Source of the DNA: Halospeciosus flavus
Lineage (GTDB): Archaea; Halobacteriota; Halobacteria; Halobacteriales; Halobacteriaceae
Direction: 5' to 3'
NCBI RefSeq assembly: GCF_029814175.1
Contig: NZ_CP122312.1
Coordinates: 1,984,001 to 2,048,000, forward strand
DNA: 64,000 bases
Shown in pieces: positions 16,267 through 25,134 of this stretch. Within the stretch, counting starts at the first letter, position 1. Each line of letters begins with the position of its first letter. The position numbers and the translations under genes were made by a program. The notes under the pieces were generated by a model. The model was given only the letters and a program-made list of their open reading frames with translations, had not been told where the DNA came from and made no database searches.

Positions 16267-19221
16267 TCAGTCGTCACTCTCGGCTTCGACTTCGGTCTCG
16301 GGCTCCCACGAGCCGGCGCTCTCTCGGGTCCACTTCTCGCCGTGCTCGGAGAGGTTCGTCGGCGGTTCCTTGCGGCCGAGGAAGGCCTCCTTCTCGGCCT
16401 CGTCCTCGAACTCCTCTTCGAGGATGCGGTTGGCGATCTGGCCCACGTCGATGCCGCCCTCCTCGCTGGAGGAGACTTCGACCGGCGAGGTGCCGTCCTC
16501 GCCGAACTCGAACTGGACGATGGTGTCCGAGGTGTCTCGGACCGTCCCGTCGTACTGCGTCTCGAGTTCGGAGAGGGCGTTGATGAGCCGACGCTGCAGG
16601 TAGCCGGACTTCGACGTCCGGACTGCCGTGTCGACGAGACCCTCGCGGCCACCCATCGCGTGGAAGAAGAACTCCTTCGGGGTGAGACCCGACGTGTAGG
16701 AGTTCTCGACGAAGCCGTGTGCCTCGGAACTGAGGTCGTTCTCCTCGAAGTGCGAGAGGGTGCGGTCCTCGTAGCCGCGGTTGATGCGCTCGCCCCGAAC
16801 TGCCTGCTGGCCGACACAGCCGGCCATCTGGGTCAGGTTGAGCATCGACCCACGCGCACCGGACTCGGCCATCACGACGGCCGGGTTGTCGTCGGCGAAG
16901 TGGTCCTCCGCGATGTCGCCGGCGGAGTCACGCGCCTTCCCGAGACGCTGCATGATCTTCATCTCCAGCGTCTCGTCGACGGTCCGGCCCGGCAGGCTCT
17001 CGAGTTCGCCGTTCTCGTAGGCCTCGATGAGGCGCTGGACCTGGTCGTAGGCCTCCTCGATGCTGTCGTCGATCTGCTGGCGGGCCGCCGGCGGGACGGT
17101 CTCGTCGTCGATCCCGATGGAGAACCCGAAGTGCATGATCGAGCGCATCGCCAGCGAGGCGACCTCGTTGACGAAGATGCGCGCGCGAGTCTTCGAGTAG
17201 TCCTTCGCGATGGTGTCGACGATCTCGCCACCGAAGCCACCGACCGCGTCCTCGTCGATGGTCCCCTCCTTGTGGACGCCGTCCTCGATGAGGACGGTGT
17301 CACCGGCCGAGGAGTGGAACTCGAGGTCGAGACCATCGGGCAGCAACTCGCTGAAGAGCTGGCGACCCGTCCAGTACGGCTCGCCGTTCTCCTCGCCCGC
17401 GGGTTCGGGCAACTCGTCGATGCGGGTCTGGCGGAGCAGGTCGAGCGACTGCGCCTCGTTGAAGTGCGGGTTCGTGTTCGTGAGGAGGTACGTCCCGGTG
17501 ATGTGGTCCTGGATGGCCCCGATGATGTTCTCACCGAAGCGCGGGGAGAGCATCTGCTCCTGGACGCGCATCAGGACGCGGGCCTCCGCACGCGCCTCCT
17601 CGTTCTGGAGGGCGTGCATGTTCATCTCGTCGCCGTCGAAGTCGGCGTTGTACGGCGGACAGACGACGGTGTTGAGACGGAACGTCTTGTACGGCATCAC
17701 GACCACTTCGTGGGCCATGATGGACATCCGGTGGAGCGACGGCTGCCGGTTGAAGATGATGACGTCGCCGTCGATGAGGTGACGCTGGACCTCCCACCCG
17801 GGTTCGACGCGCTCGGCGAGTTCCTCGCACACCTTCTCGGTGACGCGGACGCGCCGCCCGTCGGGACGCTTCACGTAGTTGGCGCCGGGGTGGGTCTCGG
17901 GCCCGTTGCGGACGTACTGCTTGGCCCGCTCGATGTTCTGCTCGTTGACGACCATCGTCTGGGTCATCTCCGTCGCGACGCGGTCCGGGACGCCGACCTC
18001 GTTGAGCGAGAGCGTCGGGTCCGGGGAGATGACGGTACGCGCAGAGAAGTTCACGCGCTTCCCGGAGAGCGAGCCACGGAAGCGACCCTCCTTGCCCTTG
18101 AGGCGCTGGGAGAGCGTCTTCAGCGGGCGGCCGGAACGGTGGCGTGCCGGCGGCGTCCCCGAGATCTCGTTGTCCATGAACGTCGTGACGTGGTACTGGA
18201 GCAGTTCCCAGAGGTCCTCGATGATGAGCTGGGGCGCACCGGCCTCGCGGTTCTCCATGAACCGCTGGTTGATGCGGATGATGTCGACCAGTTTGTGGGT
18301 AAGGTCGTCCTCGGAACGCTGGCCGTTGTCCAGCGTGATGGAGGGACGCGCCGTCACCGGTGGGACCGGCAGGACGGTCAGGATCATCCACTCCGGACGC
18401 GAGCGCTCGGAGTCGACGCCGAGCACCTCGATGTCCTCGTCCGGGATGTCCTCGAACCAGTCGCGGATGTCCGAGGGCATCAGTTTGTTCATGTCCTCGG
18501 TGGTGAGGTCCGCGTCGACGGCCTTCTCGATGGCCTTGCGGTCCTCCTTGCGCGGGCGGAACTCCCCGGAGAGGATGTCGTTGATGCGGTCGAGTGCGAT
18601 GTCGGTCTCCTCGGCGAGTTCCTGCGGGGAGATACCCGACTCCGCTTCGCCCTCGCCGGGCTGCATCGCGGCGGCGATGCGCTCGGAGTAGTCCGAGGCC
18701 AGCACTTGCTGGACCTCGTAGTAGGTGGTGGGCTTCTCGTGTTTGACGTCGTACTGGACCTCACCACAGTGCGGACAGTTCGACTTCTTGCGGGCCTCCC
18801 GGATGGCGGCCTTCGTGACGTCGGAGATGTCCTGGCGGAGCGACCTCGTCTCCTCGATGTCCTCGCGGTACTCCTCTTTTTCCTCCTCGGTGAGGAGAAG
18901 CTTGTGACACTCGCGACACGTCCCGCGCAGGAGGCGTCGGATGAGCTTCGAGAAGCCGACGTGGATGACCGGCGCGGCGAGTTCGATGTGGCCGAAGTGG
19001 CCGTTACACGACCCCGAGCGGGCCCCACACGTCTTGCACTCCAGGCCGGGGTCGATGACGCCCAGCCGCGGGTCCATCAGCCCCATGTCGATGGGGAAGC
19101 CGTCGTCGTCGTAGGTGTCGGCCGTGATGACCTTCGTGGCACTCATCTCGCGATACTCCTCGGGGTCCATCAGCCCGAAACTGATTTCGCCGATCTCCTT
19201 GGGACTCTGACCTGCTGACAT
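16267..19221 (-). CDS. rpoA1: RNA polymerase subunit A' (Rpo1N)
   Basis: 984 residues. N-terminal part of the catalytic large subunit. Zinc-binding CKTCGARSGSCNGHFGHIEL near residue 60, a second cysteine cluster (CRECHKLLL, later CPHCG), and the absolutely conserved Mg-binding NADFDGDEMNMH at about 524-535. Other hallmarks: FRGSLSGKRVNFSARTVISPDP and FNRQPSLHRMSIMAH. Ends with the A'/A'' split point before rpoA2. Preceded by rpoB' with a three-base gap. Confidence 0.98.
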   Translation of the reverse strand: MSAGQSPKEIGEISFGLMDPEEYREMSATKVITADTYDDDGFPIDMGLMDPRLGVIDPGLECKTCGARSGSCNGHFGHIELAAPVIHVGFSKLIRRLLRGTCRECHKLLLTEEEKEEYREDIEETRSLRQDISDVTKAAIREARKKSNCPHCGEVQYDVKHEKPTTYYEVQQVLASDYSERIAAAMQPGEGEAESGISPQELAEETDIALDRINDILSGEFRPRKEDRKAIEKAVDADLTTEDMNKLMPSDIRDWFEDIPDEDIEVLGVDSERSRPEWMILTVLPVPPVTARPSITLDNGQRSEDDLTHKLVDIIRINQRFMENREAGAPQLIIEDLWELLQYHVTTFMDNEISGTPPARHRSGRPLKTLSQRLKGKEGRFRGSLSGKRVNFSARTVISPDPTLSLNEVGVPDRVATEMTQTMVVNEQNIERAKQYVRNGPETHPGANYVKRPDGRRVRVTEKVCEELAERVEPGWEVQRHLIDGDVIIFNRQPSLHRMSIMAHEVVVMPYKTFRLNTVVCPPYNADFDGDEMNMHALQNEEARAEARVLMRVQEQMLSPRFGENIIGAIQDHITGTYLLTNTNPHFNEAQSLDLLRQTRIDELPEPAGEENGEPYWTGRQLFSELLPDGLDLEFHSSAGDTVLIEDGVHKEGTIDEDAVGGFGGEIVDTIAKDYSKTRARIFVNEVASLAMRSIMHFGFSIGIDDETVPPAARQQIDDSIEEAYDQVQRLIEAYENGELESLPGRTVDETLEMKIMQRLGKARDSAGDIAEDHFADDNPAVVMAESGARGSMLNLTQMAGCVGQQAVRGERINRGYEDRTLSHFEENDLSSEAHGFVENSYTSGLTPKEFFFHAMGGREGLVDTAVRTSKSGYLQRRLINALSELETQYDGTVRDTSDTIVQFEFGEDGTSPVEVSSSEEGGIDVGQIANRILEEEFEDEAEKEAFLGRKEPPTNLSEHGEKWTRESAGSWEPETEVEAESDD

Positions 19222-19224
19222 GGT

Positions 19225-21051
19225 TTAGACTGCGTCCTCCAGTTCGAGTCGCGGCGCGATACCGAGCGCCTTCATCTCGTCGAGCAGGAGCTTGAACGCG
19301 TAGCTCATCTCGATCTCGTGGACGTCGGTCTCCTCCCCGCAGTTGGGACAGTAGACACGACGCTGTTCGTAGTTCTCGACGGCGGTCATCCCACACTGGC
19401 CACAGATGGGGACGTGCTCCTGGTCGGACGACTCCAGGAGCCGTTCTTTGAGGACCATCGCGGCGCCGTGGCCGATGACGGTGTCACGCTCCATCTCACC
19501 CAGTCGAAGGCCACCCTCGCGGGCGCGACCCTCGGTGGGCTGGCGCGTGAGCACCTGCACGGGACCCTTCGAGCGGGCGTGCATCTTGTTCGAGACCATG
19601 TGGTAGAGCTTGTGGTAGAAGATGGCCCCGACGAAGATCTCCGCCTCGATCTTCTCACCCGAGACGCCGGAGTAGAGGGTCTCCTTCCCGTTGGACTGGA
19701 AACCGCCCTCTTCGAGCATCTCGGCGATCTCGTCTTCGCCCTCGCCGGTGAACGGCGTCCCGTCGACGGAGCGGCCCTCCATGGCGCCGGCCTTGCCCCC
19801 GAGCATCTCGAGGACGTGGCCGACGGTCATGCGCGAAGGCAGCGCGTGCGGGTTCAGGACGAGGTCCGGGACGACGCCCTCCTGCGTGAAGGGCATGTCC
19901 TCGTGGGGCGCGAGGTGGCCCACGACACCCTTCTGACCGTGGCGGGACGCGAACTTGTCGCCGAGTTCCGGGATACGCTCGTCGCGCACGGAGACTTTGG
20001 CGAGTTTCGAGCCGTCTTCACCCTCCATGAGGGTGACCGTGTCGACGACGCCGTCCTCTCCGGAGCGCATCGTGACGGACGTCTCACGCCGCTGCTGCGG
20101 GGAGAGACCACCCATCTCGTCGGGCTCTTCGAGGAACCGCGGCGGCGAGGTTTTCCCGAGCAGGACGGAGTTCTCGTCGACCCGCGTCTCGGGGTTGACG
20201 AGGCCGTCCTCGTCGAGGTGCTTGTAGGCGTCTTCGCCGCGACCGCCGCGGACGTCGTCGCCCGGAATCTCGAAGCGGTCCTCCTGGCCACCGGGGTAGC
20301 GCCGTTCTTCGCCCTCGTAGGTACGGAAGAAGTGCGAGCGGGAGAGACCGCGCTCGACGGACGCCTTGTTCATGACGAGTGCGTCCTCGATGTTGAACCC
20401 CTCGTAGGACATGACGGCGACGACGAAGTTCTGCCCGGCCGGGCGGTTGTCGTAGCCGATCTGCTCGGTCGTCTGCGTCCGCACCATCGCGGACTGCGGG
20501 TAGTGCAGGAGGTGCTGGCGCGTGTCGGGACGGATGCGGTAGTTCGCCGCCGGGAGACCCAGCGACTGCTTCATCATCCCTGCCCCCATGGTGATACGCG
20601 GCGAGGCGTTGTGCTCGGGGTACGGAATCATCCCGGCACCGATACCGAAGATGAGTTGCGGGTCGATCTCGAGGTGCGTGTGGTTCTCGGTGATGTCCTC
20701 ACGGTCGACGGCGACGAGGATGTCCTCCTCTTCTTCGGCGTCGATGAACTCGACCTTCCCGTCGTCGACGAGGTCCTCGAACTCCATGTCGCCGTCGCGG
20801 ACGGCCTCGATCTCTTCTTCGGTGACGAGCGTCTCGCCGTCCTCGACGACGAGGAGCGGCCGGCGGGCGCGCCCCGCGTCGGCGTTGACGATGACTTCGC
20901 CGGTGCGGTCCTTGACGGAGACGTTCACCATCTCGGAGATGTCACCGCGGCGTCGTGCCTCCCGAATCTGTTCGGCGAGCTCGTCCGGGTTCGGATGGGT
21001 GCCGACGAGGCTGCCGTTGACGTATACTTTGGCTTCGCGTGACTGACTCAT
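19225..21051 (-). CDS. rpoB1: RNA polymerase subunit B' (Rpo2C)
   Basis: 608 residues. C-terminal half of the split second-largest subunit. Features: [39 protein letters not shown]-like [40 protein letters not shown], and a C-terminal zinc ribbon with [23 protein letters not shown]. The B'/B'' split is typical of halophiles and methanogens. Three bases after rpoB''. Confidence 0.98.
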   Translation of the reverse strand: MSQSREAKVYVNGSLVGTHPNPDELAEQIREARRRGDISEMVNVSVKDRTGEVIVNADAGRARRPLLVVEDGETLVTEEEIEAVRDGDMEFEDLVDDGKVEFIDAEEEEDILVAVDREDITENHTHLEIDPQLIFGIGAGMIPYPEHNASPRITMGAGMMKQSLGLPAANYRIRPDTRQHLLHYPQSAMVRTQTTEQIGYDNRPAGQNFVVAVMSYEGFNIEDALVMNKASVERGLSRSHFFRTYEGEERRYPGGQEDRFEIPGDDVRGGRGEDAYKHLDEDGLVNPETRVDENSVLLGKTSPPRFLEEPDEMGGLSPQQRRETSVTMRSGEDGVVDTVTLMEGEDGSKLAKVSVRDERIPELGDKFASRHGQKGVVGHLAPHEDMPFTQEGVVPDLVLNPHALPSRMTVGHVLEMLGGKAGAMEGRSVDGTPFTGEGEDEIAEMLEEGGFQSNGKETLYSGVSGEKIEAEIFVGAIFYHKLYHMVSNKMHARSKGPVQVLTRQPTEGRAREGGLRLGEMERDTVIGHGAAMVLKERLLESSDQEHVPICGQCGMTAVENYEQRRVYCPNCGEETDVHEIEMSYAFKLLLDEMKALGIAPRLELEDAV

Positions 21052-21054
21052 TGA

Positions 21055-22617
21055 TTAATCGTCTGCAGAGATTCCTTCGGTGCTGATACCGGGAACACCC
21101 TCGACCCCCATCGAGGAGAGTTCCTGTTTCAGGTCCTGTTCGTCGTCGACGTGCTGTGAGAGCTCCATCGCCTGCGCGAAGTTCTTCACGAGCCCACAGT
21201 TCGGACCCTCCGGCGTCTCGGAGGGGCAGATGCGACCCCACTGGGTCGCGTGGAGGTCACGCGCCTCGAAGTGGGGCTGGCTGCGCGAGAGGGGGCTGCG
21301 AAGGCGGCGCAGGTGGGAGAGCACGCCCATGTGGTCCGTCCGGTCGACGAGCTGGCTCACGCCGGAGCGGCCGCCGACCCAGTTCCCCGTCGCGATGGGG
21401 TGTTCGAGTCGCTCGGTCAACACGTCGGAGCGGACGACGGTGTTGACGGTCAGCTCGCGGTTGCGCATGTTCGCGCGTTCGAGCTGGTACTTCACGTCGC
21501 GTGCGAGCTTGTTCAGCGCCGTCCGGAAGAGGTCCCGCATCAGGTCGCCGGACACCTTCAGGCGCTTGTTGGAGTAGTGGTCCTTGTCGTCGGATTCGCG
21601 GCGCTGGAGCGCGAGTTCGAAACACGCCTCGGCCATCCGACAGAGGTAGTACGCCTTGTTGATACGCGTCTCCTCGTCCGGGACGCCCTCCTCGTGGAGG
21701 TGCGGGAGGAGATAGCGGTCGATGACGTAGTTGGCACGCTTCAGCTGGTAGTTCTTTCCCTGGCCGGAGGCGACGCGCTTCCCGAGCTTCTCGATGGCTT
21801 CCTGCTCGGTCTGGACCTCGGCCTCCTCCAGGTTCTCGAGCATGAACTTCACGATCTCGGGGTCCTCGGAGACCCGGTGGACGATCTCCTCGTCCGACTC
21901 GAGACCGAGGGCGCGCACGAGCGTTACGAAGTTGATGCTTCCCGAGACGCTCGGGAACGACACCTCGAGGATGCCCGAGCGGTTGCGCTCGACGAGCACG
22001 AGGGCGCGGTAGCCACGCCGCTGGGAGAAGGTCTTGGCGACCTGAATCTCGTCGCCGTACTTCTCGTCGTACTCGGCGAGAATCTTGTTCGGTGCGAGGT
22101 CCTCGCTCGTCATGAGGACGCGCTCGGAGCCGTTGACGATGAAGTAGCCACCGGGGTCGGCGGGGTCCTCACCGATGTCGATGAGCTCCTCGTCGGAGAA
22201 GTCCGCGATGTTACACTTGTCCGAGCCGACCATGATGGGCATCCGGCCCACCTTGGTCTCGGTGGTGTCGAGGACCTTCTCCTCTTCTTCCTCGCCGCCG
22301 CGAACGATGCTCATCTCCATGAACACCGGTGCGGCGTAGGTGATGTTGCGGAGGCGGGCTTCCTGCGGGTAGAGGAGTTCCTCGGAGCCGTCGGCTTCGC
22401 GGACCCGCGGCGTCAGCACGCGGACGTCGCCGAGTTCGACCCAGACGGGTTCCTCGTCCTCCTTGTCGCCGATGTCGGTCTCGATCTGACCCTTCTCGGA
22501 GACGACTTCCTGCATCCCGCGTTCGAGGAACGCGTTGTACGAGCGGAAGTGGTGTTCTGCGAGCCGTTCCTTCGAGAAGTACGCTTTCGAGAGCGCGCGT
22601 CGATTGTCCCGTTCCAT
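21055..22617 (-). CDS. rpoB2: RNA polymerase subunit B'' (Rpo2N)
   Basis: 520 residues beginning MERDNRRALSKAYFSKERLAEHHF. N-terminal half of the second-largest subunit, covering the lobe and protrusion: YPQEARLRNITYAAPVFMEMSIVRGGEE, PIMVGSDKCNI, DPGGYFIVNGSERVLM, and near the end RDLHATQWGRICPSETPEGPNCGLVKNFA (fork-loop region). Starts five bases after rpoH. Confidence 0.98.
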   Translation of the reverse strand: MERDNRRALSKAYFSKERLAEHHFRSYNAFLERGMQEVVSEKGQIETDIGDKEDEEPVWVELGDVRVLTPRVREADGSEELLYPQEARLRNITYAAPVFMEMSIVRGGEEEEEKVLDTTETKVGRMPIMVGSDKCNIADFSDEELIDIGEDPADPGGYFIVNGSERVLMTSEDLAPNKILAEYDEKYGDEIQVAKTFSQRRGYRALVLVERNRSGILEVSFPSVSGSINFVTLVRALGLESDEEIVHRVSEDPEIVKFMLENLEEAEVQTEQEAIEKLGKRVASGQGKNYQLKRANYVIDRYLLPHLHEEGVPDEETRINKAYYLCRMAEACFELALQRRESDDKDHYSNKRLKVSGDLMRDLFRTALNKLARDVKYQLERANMRNRELTVNTVVRSDVLTERLEHPIATGNWVGGRSGVSQLVDRTDHMGVLSHLRRLRSPLSRSQPHFEARDLHATQWGRICPSETPEGPNCGLVKNFAQAMELSQHVDDEQDLKQELSSMGVEGVPGISTEGISADD

Positions 22618-22622
22618 CTTAG

Positions 22623-22853
22623 TTATTCGATGACTAGCCGGTACACAATTGCTTTATCAGTTGTTCGAGAGTCCCGGACGATCTTCACTACGTCGCCGGG
22701 CTCCGCGTCGTCTGGGAGGGCAGGGTCCCGCCGCTTGATCTTCGGTAGGTCGGTACGACCGATGTCGTATTCGTCCAGAACGTCCTCGACTTCCGATTCG
22801 TCGAGGAGGGTGTGCTCTGGGACGAGTTCGTGATCAGTTACGTCGTCTACCAT
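22623..22853 (-). CDS. rpoH: RNA polymerase subunit H (Rpo5)
   Basis: 76 residues from [29 protein letters not shown], with the RPB5-type core [34 protein letters not shown] and YRLVIE end. First gene of the rpoH-B''-B'-A'-A''-nusA operon. ATG at 22853 is preceded by a strong GGAGGAG Shine-Dalgarno; a longer in-frame reading upstream lacks family similarity. Confidence 0.96.
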   Translation of the reverse strand: MVDDVTDHELVPEHTLLDESEVEDVLDEYDIGRTDLPKIKRRDPALPDDAEPGDVVKIVRDSRTTDKAIVYRLVIE

Positions 22854-23040
22854 GGCTCCTCCGGGGTGGGGGTAGAAGTGGCTCTCACGAGATACTACAG
22901 GACAATTCACACGGAGTTCATTTAACTCTTGCCAACTCGGCCTCTCAGTGTGTCGTTGTAGCGTGTGTGGCGTAATTTGGCACGGGAGCGTCGAGAAGAA
23001 AGCCTTATGAGTAGTAGTCGATTACGAATGAGTGCAGCAA

Positions 23041-23113
23041 GCCCGGGTGGTGTAGTGGCCCATCATACGACCCTGTCACGGTCGTGACGCGGGTTCAAAT
23101 CCCGCCTCGGGCG
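23041..23113 (+). tRNA. tRNA-Asp (GTC anticodon), copy 1
   Basis: Acceptor GCCCGGG/CCTCGGGC, anticodon stem CGACC/GGTCG with loop CTGTCAC (anticodon GTC), T-arm GCGGG-TTCAAAT-CCCGC, discriminator G. 73 nt, no intron, CCA not encoded. A TATA-like CTTATGA lies about 35 bases upstream. Confidence 0.97.
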
Positions 23114-23153
23114 TCCTCCGATTCCACGTTCGGAGTGTTGCTGTATCTTGTCA

Positions 23154-23226
23154 GCCCGGGTGGTGTAGTGGCCCATCATACGACCCTGTCACGGTCGTGA
23201 CGCGGGTTCAAATCCCGCCTCGGGCG
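23154..23226 (+). tRNA. tRNA-Asp (GTC anticodon), copy 2
   Basis: Identical over all 73 bases to the copy at 23041-23113, separated by a 40-base unrelated spacer. A tandem duplication of the gene; the IS element begins 66 bases downstream. Confidence 0.97.
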
Positions 23227-23300
23227 CTCTTCGTTTCGAATAGTGTAACGTCTCCCGTCCTCGAGTTTCGACTCCCAGACGAACGTTTCTATAGTACCAA

Positions 23301-23789
23301 TTAGAAATAATTACTCACTTTTGGGATAGAGAGTTGGTCAAGGGCGGTATCGATCGCAGTTGTAAGCTCGTCAAGTGAGTCAAAGAAGCAGTTGCTCAGA
23401 GATGCTTGGAGCTGTCTCCAGCACTCCTCAACAGGGTTTAGCTCCGGCGAGTACGACGGCAACGTCACGAAATCAAGGCCGTCACGGCCCGTTAGGTCCT
23501 TGACGGCCGACTGGAAATACGACGCTCCATCGAGGACGATAAGCAGGTCTTCCTCAAACTCTTCGTATAATGCTAAAATGAAATGTTTCGCGTGCTCGGC
23601 CGTGACGTACTCAGTAAATCGGGAGAAGAAGCGATCACCGTCTTCGGTGATCGCGCCCAATAAACACGTCCACTCGCGTTGTCCAGAGAGTTCAACGGAA
23701 GGCCGCGTGCCGCACGGAAACCACGCGGCACGCGGCTCAACTTGCACGGATTTCTTGGTTTGATCGATACAGACTACGGTGGCGTCCAT
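23301..23789 (-). CDS. IS630 transposase, DDE catalytic part (orfB)
   Basis: 162 residues as an independent frame (MDATVVCIDQTKK...). Contains the DDE triad: VVCIDQ (first D, residue 8), LLIVLDGASYFQ (second D) and LPSYSPELNPVEECWRQLQ (E). An RNase H-like transposase domain for cut-and-paste movement. It lacks the DNA-binding domain and probably is made only as a fusion with orfA by -1 frameshifting at the A7 run (minus-strand complement of 23800-23806), which reads through as ...KKKRREMDATVV. Confidence 0.9.
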   Translation of the reverse strand: MDATVVCIDQTKKSVQVEPRAAWFPCGTRPSVELSGQREWTCLLGAITEDGDRFFSRFTEYVTAEHAKHFILALYEEFEEDLLIVLDGASYFQSAVKDLTGRDGLDFVTLPSYSPELNPVEECWRQLQASLSNCFFDSLDELTTAIDTALDQLSIPKVSNYF

Positions 23790-24298
23790 CTCCCGCCGCT
23801 TTTTTTGAGCTCTTCGTGGAACTCCTCTCGTTCATCTTCGTCGGCTTCGGCGGCTGTCCGGCGTGGTTTTTGATAGCTCAATCCCGTTTCTTTCAACAGC
23901 CGCCGACAGCTGGGGATTGAGTACTCAACATCGAAGGTGTCCGCAAGAAATTCCTGGGCGAGCGCCGGCGTCCACGCCGGCGCGTCAATCCCAACCTCCT
24001 CGGGAGGATCGTGGACAGCGTCTTCAAACTTTTGTTGCTGTGATTCTGAGAGTTTCCGCTTTCTCCCAGTTCGTTTATCATCAGTAACGGCGTGCTCAAG
24101 CGACTCGTCGGTGTCGAGTCGCTTGAGCCAACTGTAGATCGTTCGACGACCGGTATCATGCCATTCAGCTAGCTCGGTCTGCGTGACACCGTTTTTGTAC
24201 GCAATCGCCGCTAACAGCCGTTTTGTCGGCTTCTTCCCATCCACGTTGTCAAGGGCCTCTTGGAGTTCTTCGACAGAGATCTCGTCAAGGTGGTCCAT
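23774..24298 (-). CDS. IS630 transposase, helix-turn-helix part (orfA)
   Basis: 174 residues. Two HTH segments: TKRLLAAIAYKNGVTQTELAEWHDTGRRTIYSWLKRL (about 25-62) and the winged-helix-like PAWTPALAQEFLADTFDVEYSIPSCRRLLKETGLSYQKPRR (about 106-150), which bind the terminal repeats. In frame it ends GGRWTPP; a -1 slip at the A7 just before this tail joins it to the catalytic frame. ATG at 24298 lies 45 bases inside the element end. Confidence 0.88.
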   Translation of the reverse strand: MDHLDEISVEELQEALDNVDGKKPTKRLLAAIAYKNGVTQTELAEWHDTGRRTIYSWLKRLDTDESLEHAVTDDKRTGRKRKLSESQQQKFEDAVHDPPEEVGIDAPAWTPALAQEFLADTFDVEYSIPSCRRLLKETGLSYQKPRRTAAEADEDEREEFHEELKKSGGRWTPP

Positions 24299-24370
24299 TA
24301 CGTACTATCATAGTATCCGTGCGGAAAGTTCTAACGACTACTATAGGTTACTCACTGCGTAGTCTCCCAC

Positions 24371-24811
24371 GTGTCGAAAAACTCGAAGGATAGAGGAGAC
24401 GAGACGGAGGTCCGAGTGCTCCACGAACTCGTCGCGAACGGGCATCAAGTCTCGATACCGTTCGGAGACAACAGCAAGTACGACCTCGTCGTCGACGACG
24501 GTGATCGCTTCTACCGTATCCAGTGCAAGACCGGGTGGGTAGCCGACGAGGGTGTGCTTCAATTCAACACGCACTCACAGACGACACGTGATGGAGCGTA
24601 TCACGAGACGGGCTACGAGGGGGAGATAGACGCCTTTGTCGTTCGGTATCCGGAAGAGGACACGCTCTACTGGATACCGATAGCCGACGCGACCAGTCGT
24701 AAGATGCGGCTCCGCTTCGACGCCGAGATCGACCACCCCTCGATCAACTGGGCGGCCGACTACGAGTTCGACGGAACCCTCCCAGGGTCACGGTCGAAAG
24801 CCGCCGAGTGA
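24371..24811 (+). CDS. PD-(D/E)XK nuclease-fold protein
   Basis: 146 residues, GTG start. DETEVRVLHELVANGHQVSIPFGDNSKYDLVVDDGDRFYRIQCKTGW contains the PD-(D/E)XK core: Glu in the first helix, D in KYDLVV (about 35) and the Q-C-K triad strand (about 51). It resembles the PD-(D/E)XK family that includes the tetrameric group I intron endonuclease of cyanobacteria; haloarchaeal members are of unknown role. The later part (DAFVVRYPEEDTLYWIPI) completes the fold. Begins 26 bases outside the IS630 end and shows higher GC than the IS, so it is not part of it. Confidence 0.82.
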   Translation: MSKNSKDRGDETEVRVLHELVANGHQVSIPFGDNSKYDLVVDDGDRFYRIQCKTGWVADEGVLQFNTHSQTTRDGAYHETGYEGEIDAFVVRYPEEDTLYWIPIADATSRKMRLRFDAEIDHPSINWAADYEFDGTLPGSRSKAAE

Positions 24812-25134
24812 GAAAGCGCCTTCCTCGGCGGCGACGCGAATTGGCAGCGTGCTTCGCCCGATCGCGGTCGGGGTGACGATCTGGCAGTCCGTCTCTCACC
24901 GTCGGCGGTGTCGGCTACCGGACGACGGGACACCGATTCGACGTCGGTTGGCGTGCGGTCCCCGTTCAGCGCACGATGCATTTCGTGGTACGTACCCACA
25001 CACCTTCAATGCTGTGGCACACTGTACCACGGGCGAGGAGTGACCGGACAGTCACGAGAGTCACGGGAGCGTCGCGGGTACGGCGGGTCCAGCCGTACGT
25101 GCGAAAGAAGAGACGAGAGTCGGTGTCGGCGCGG
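24812..25134. other. 323-base intergenic region, no gene seen
   Basis: Between the convergent PD-(D/E)XK gene and the thermosome gene. All open frames here are short and have poor haloarchaeal codon character; a minus-strand frame 24760-24999 was considered and set aside. I see no RNA gene or clear terminator. Confidence 0.6.

Larger units (their letters stand above)
23292..24343 (-). mobile_element. IS630-family insertion sequence (complete)
   Basis: About 1052 bp bounded by TA dinucleotides (23290-23291 and 24344-24345), the target duplicated by IS630/mariner elements. Imperfect terminal inverted repeats: the left end reads TAGTACCAATTAGAA and the right end, reverse-complemented, TAGTAGTCGTTAGAA (shared TAGTA and TTAGAA). 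Contents: two overlapping transposase frames on the minus strand joined by a slippery A7. GC is visibly lower than the flanking genes. It sits between the tRNA-Asp pair and a PD-(D/E)XK gene. Confidence 0.88.

Noticed and set aside
15208-19218. Very long plus-strand frame (over 1300 codons) opposite rpoA' and rpoA''
   Set aside because: Antisense shadow typical of high-GC genes; Asp/Val/Leu/Arg-rich with no domains.
23292-24811. PD-(D/E)XK gene as cargo of the IS630 element
   Set aside because: The right terminal repeat and TA duplication close the element at 24345, before the nuclease gene.
24760-24999. Possible small minus-strand gene
   Set aside because: Basic, low-complexity product overlapping the end of the PD-(D/E)XK gene; no promoter or homology pattern.
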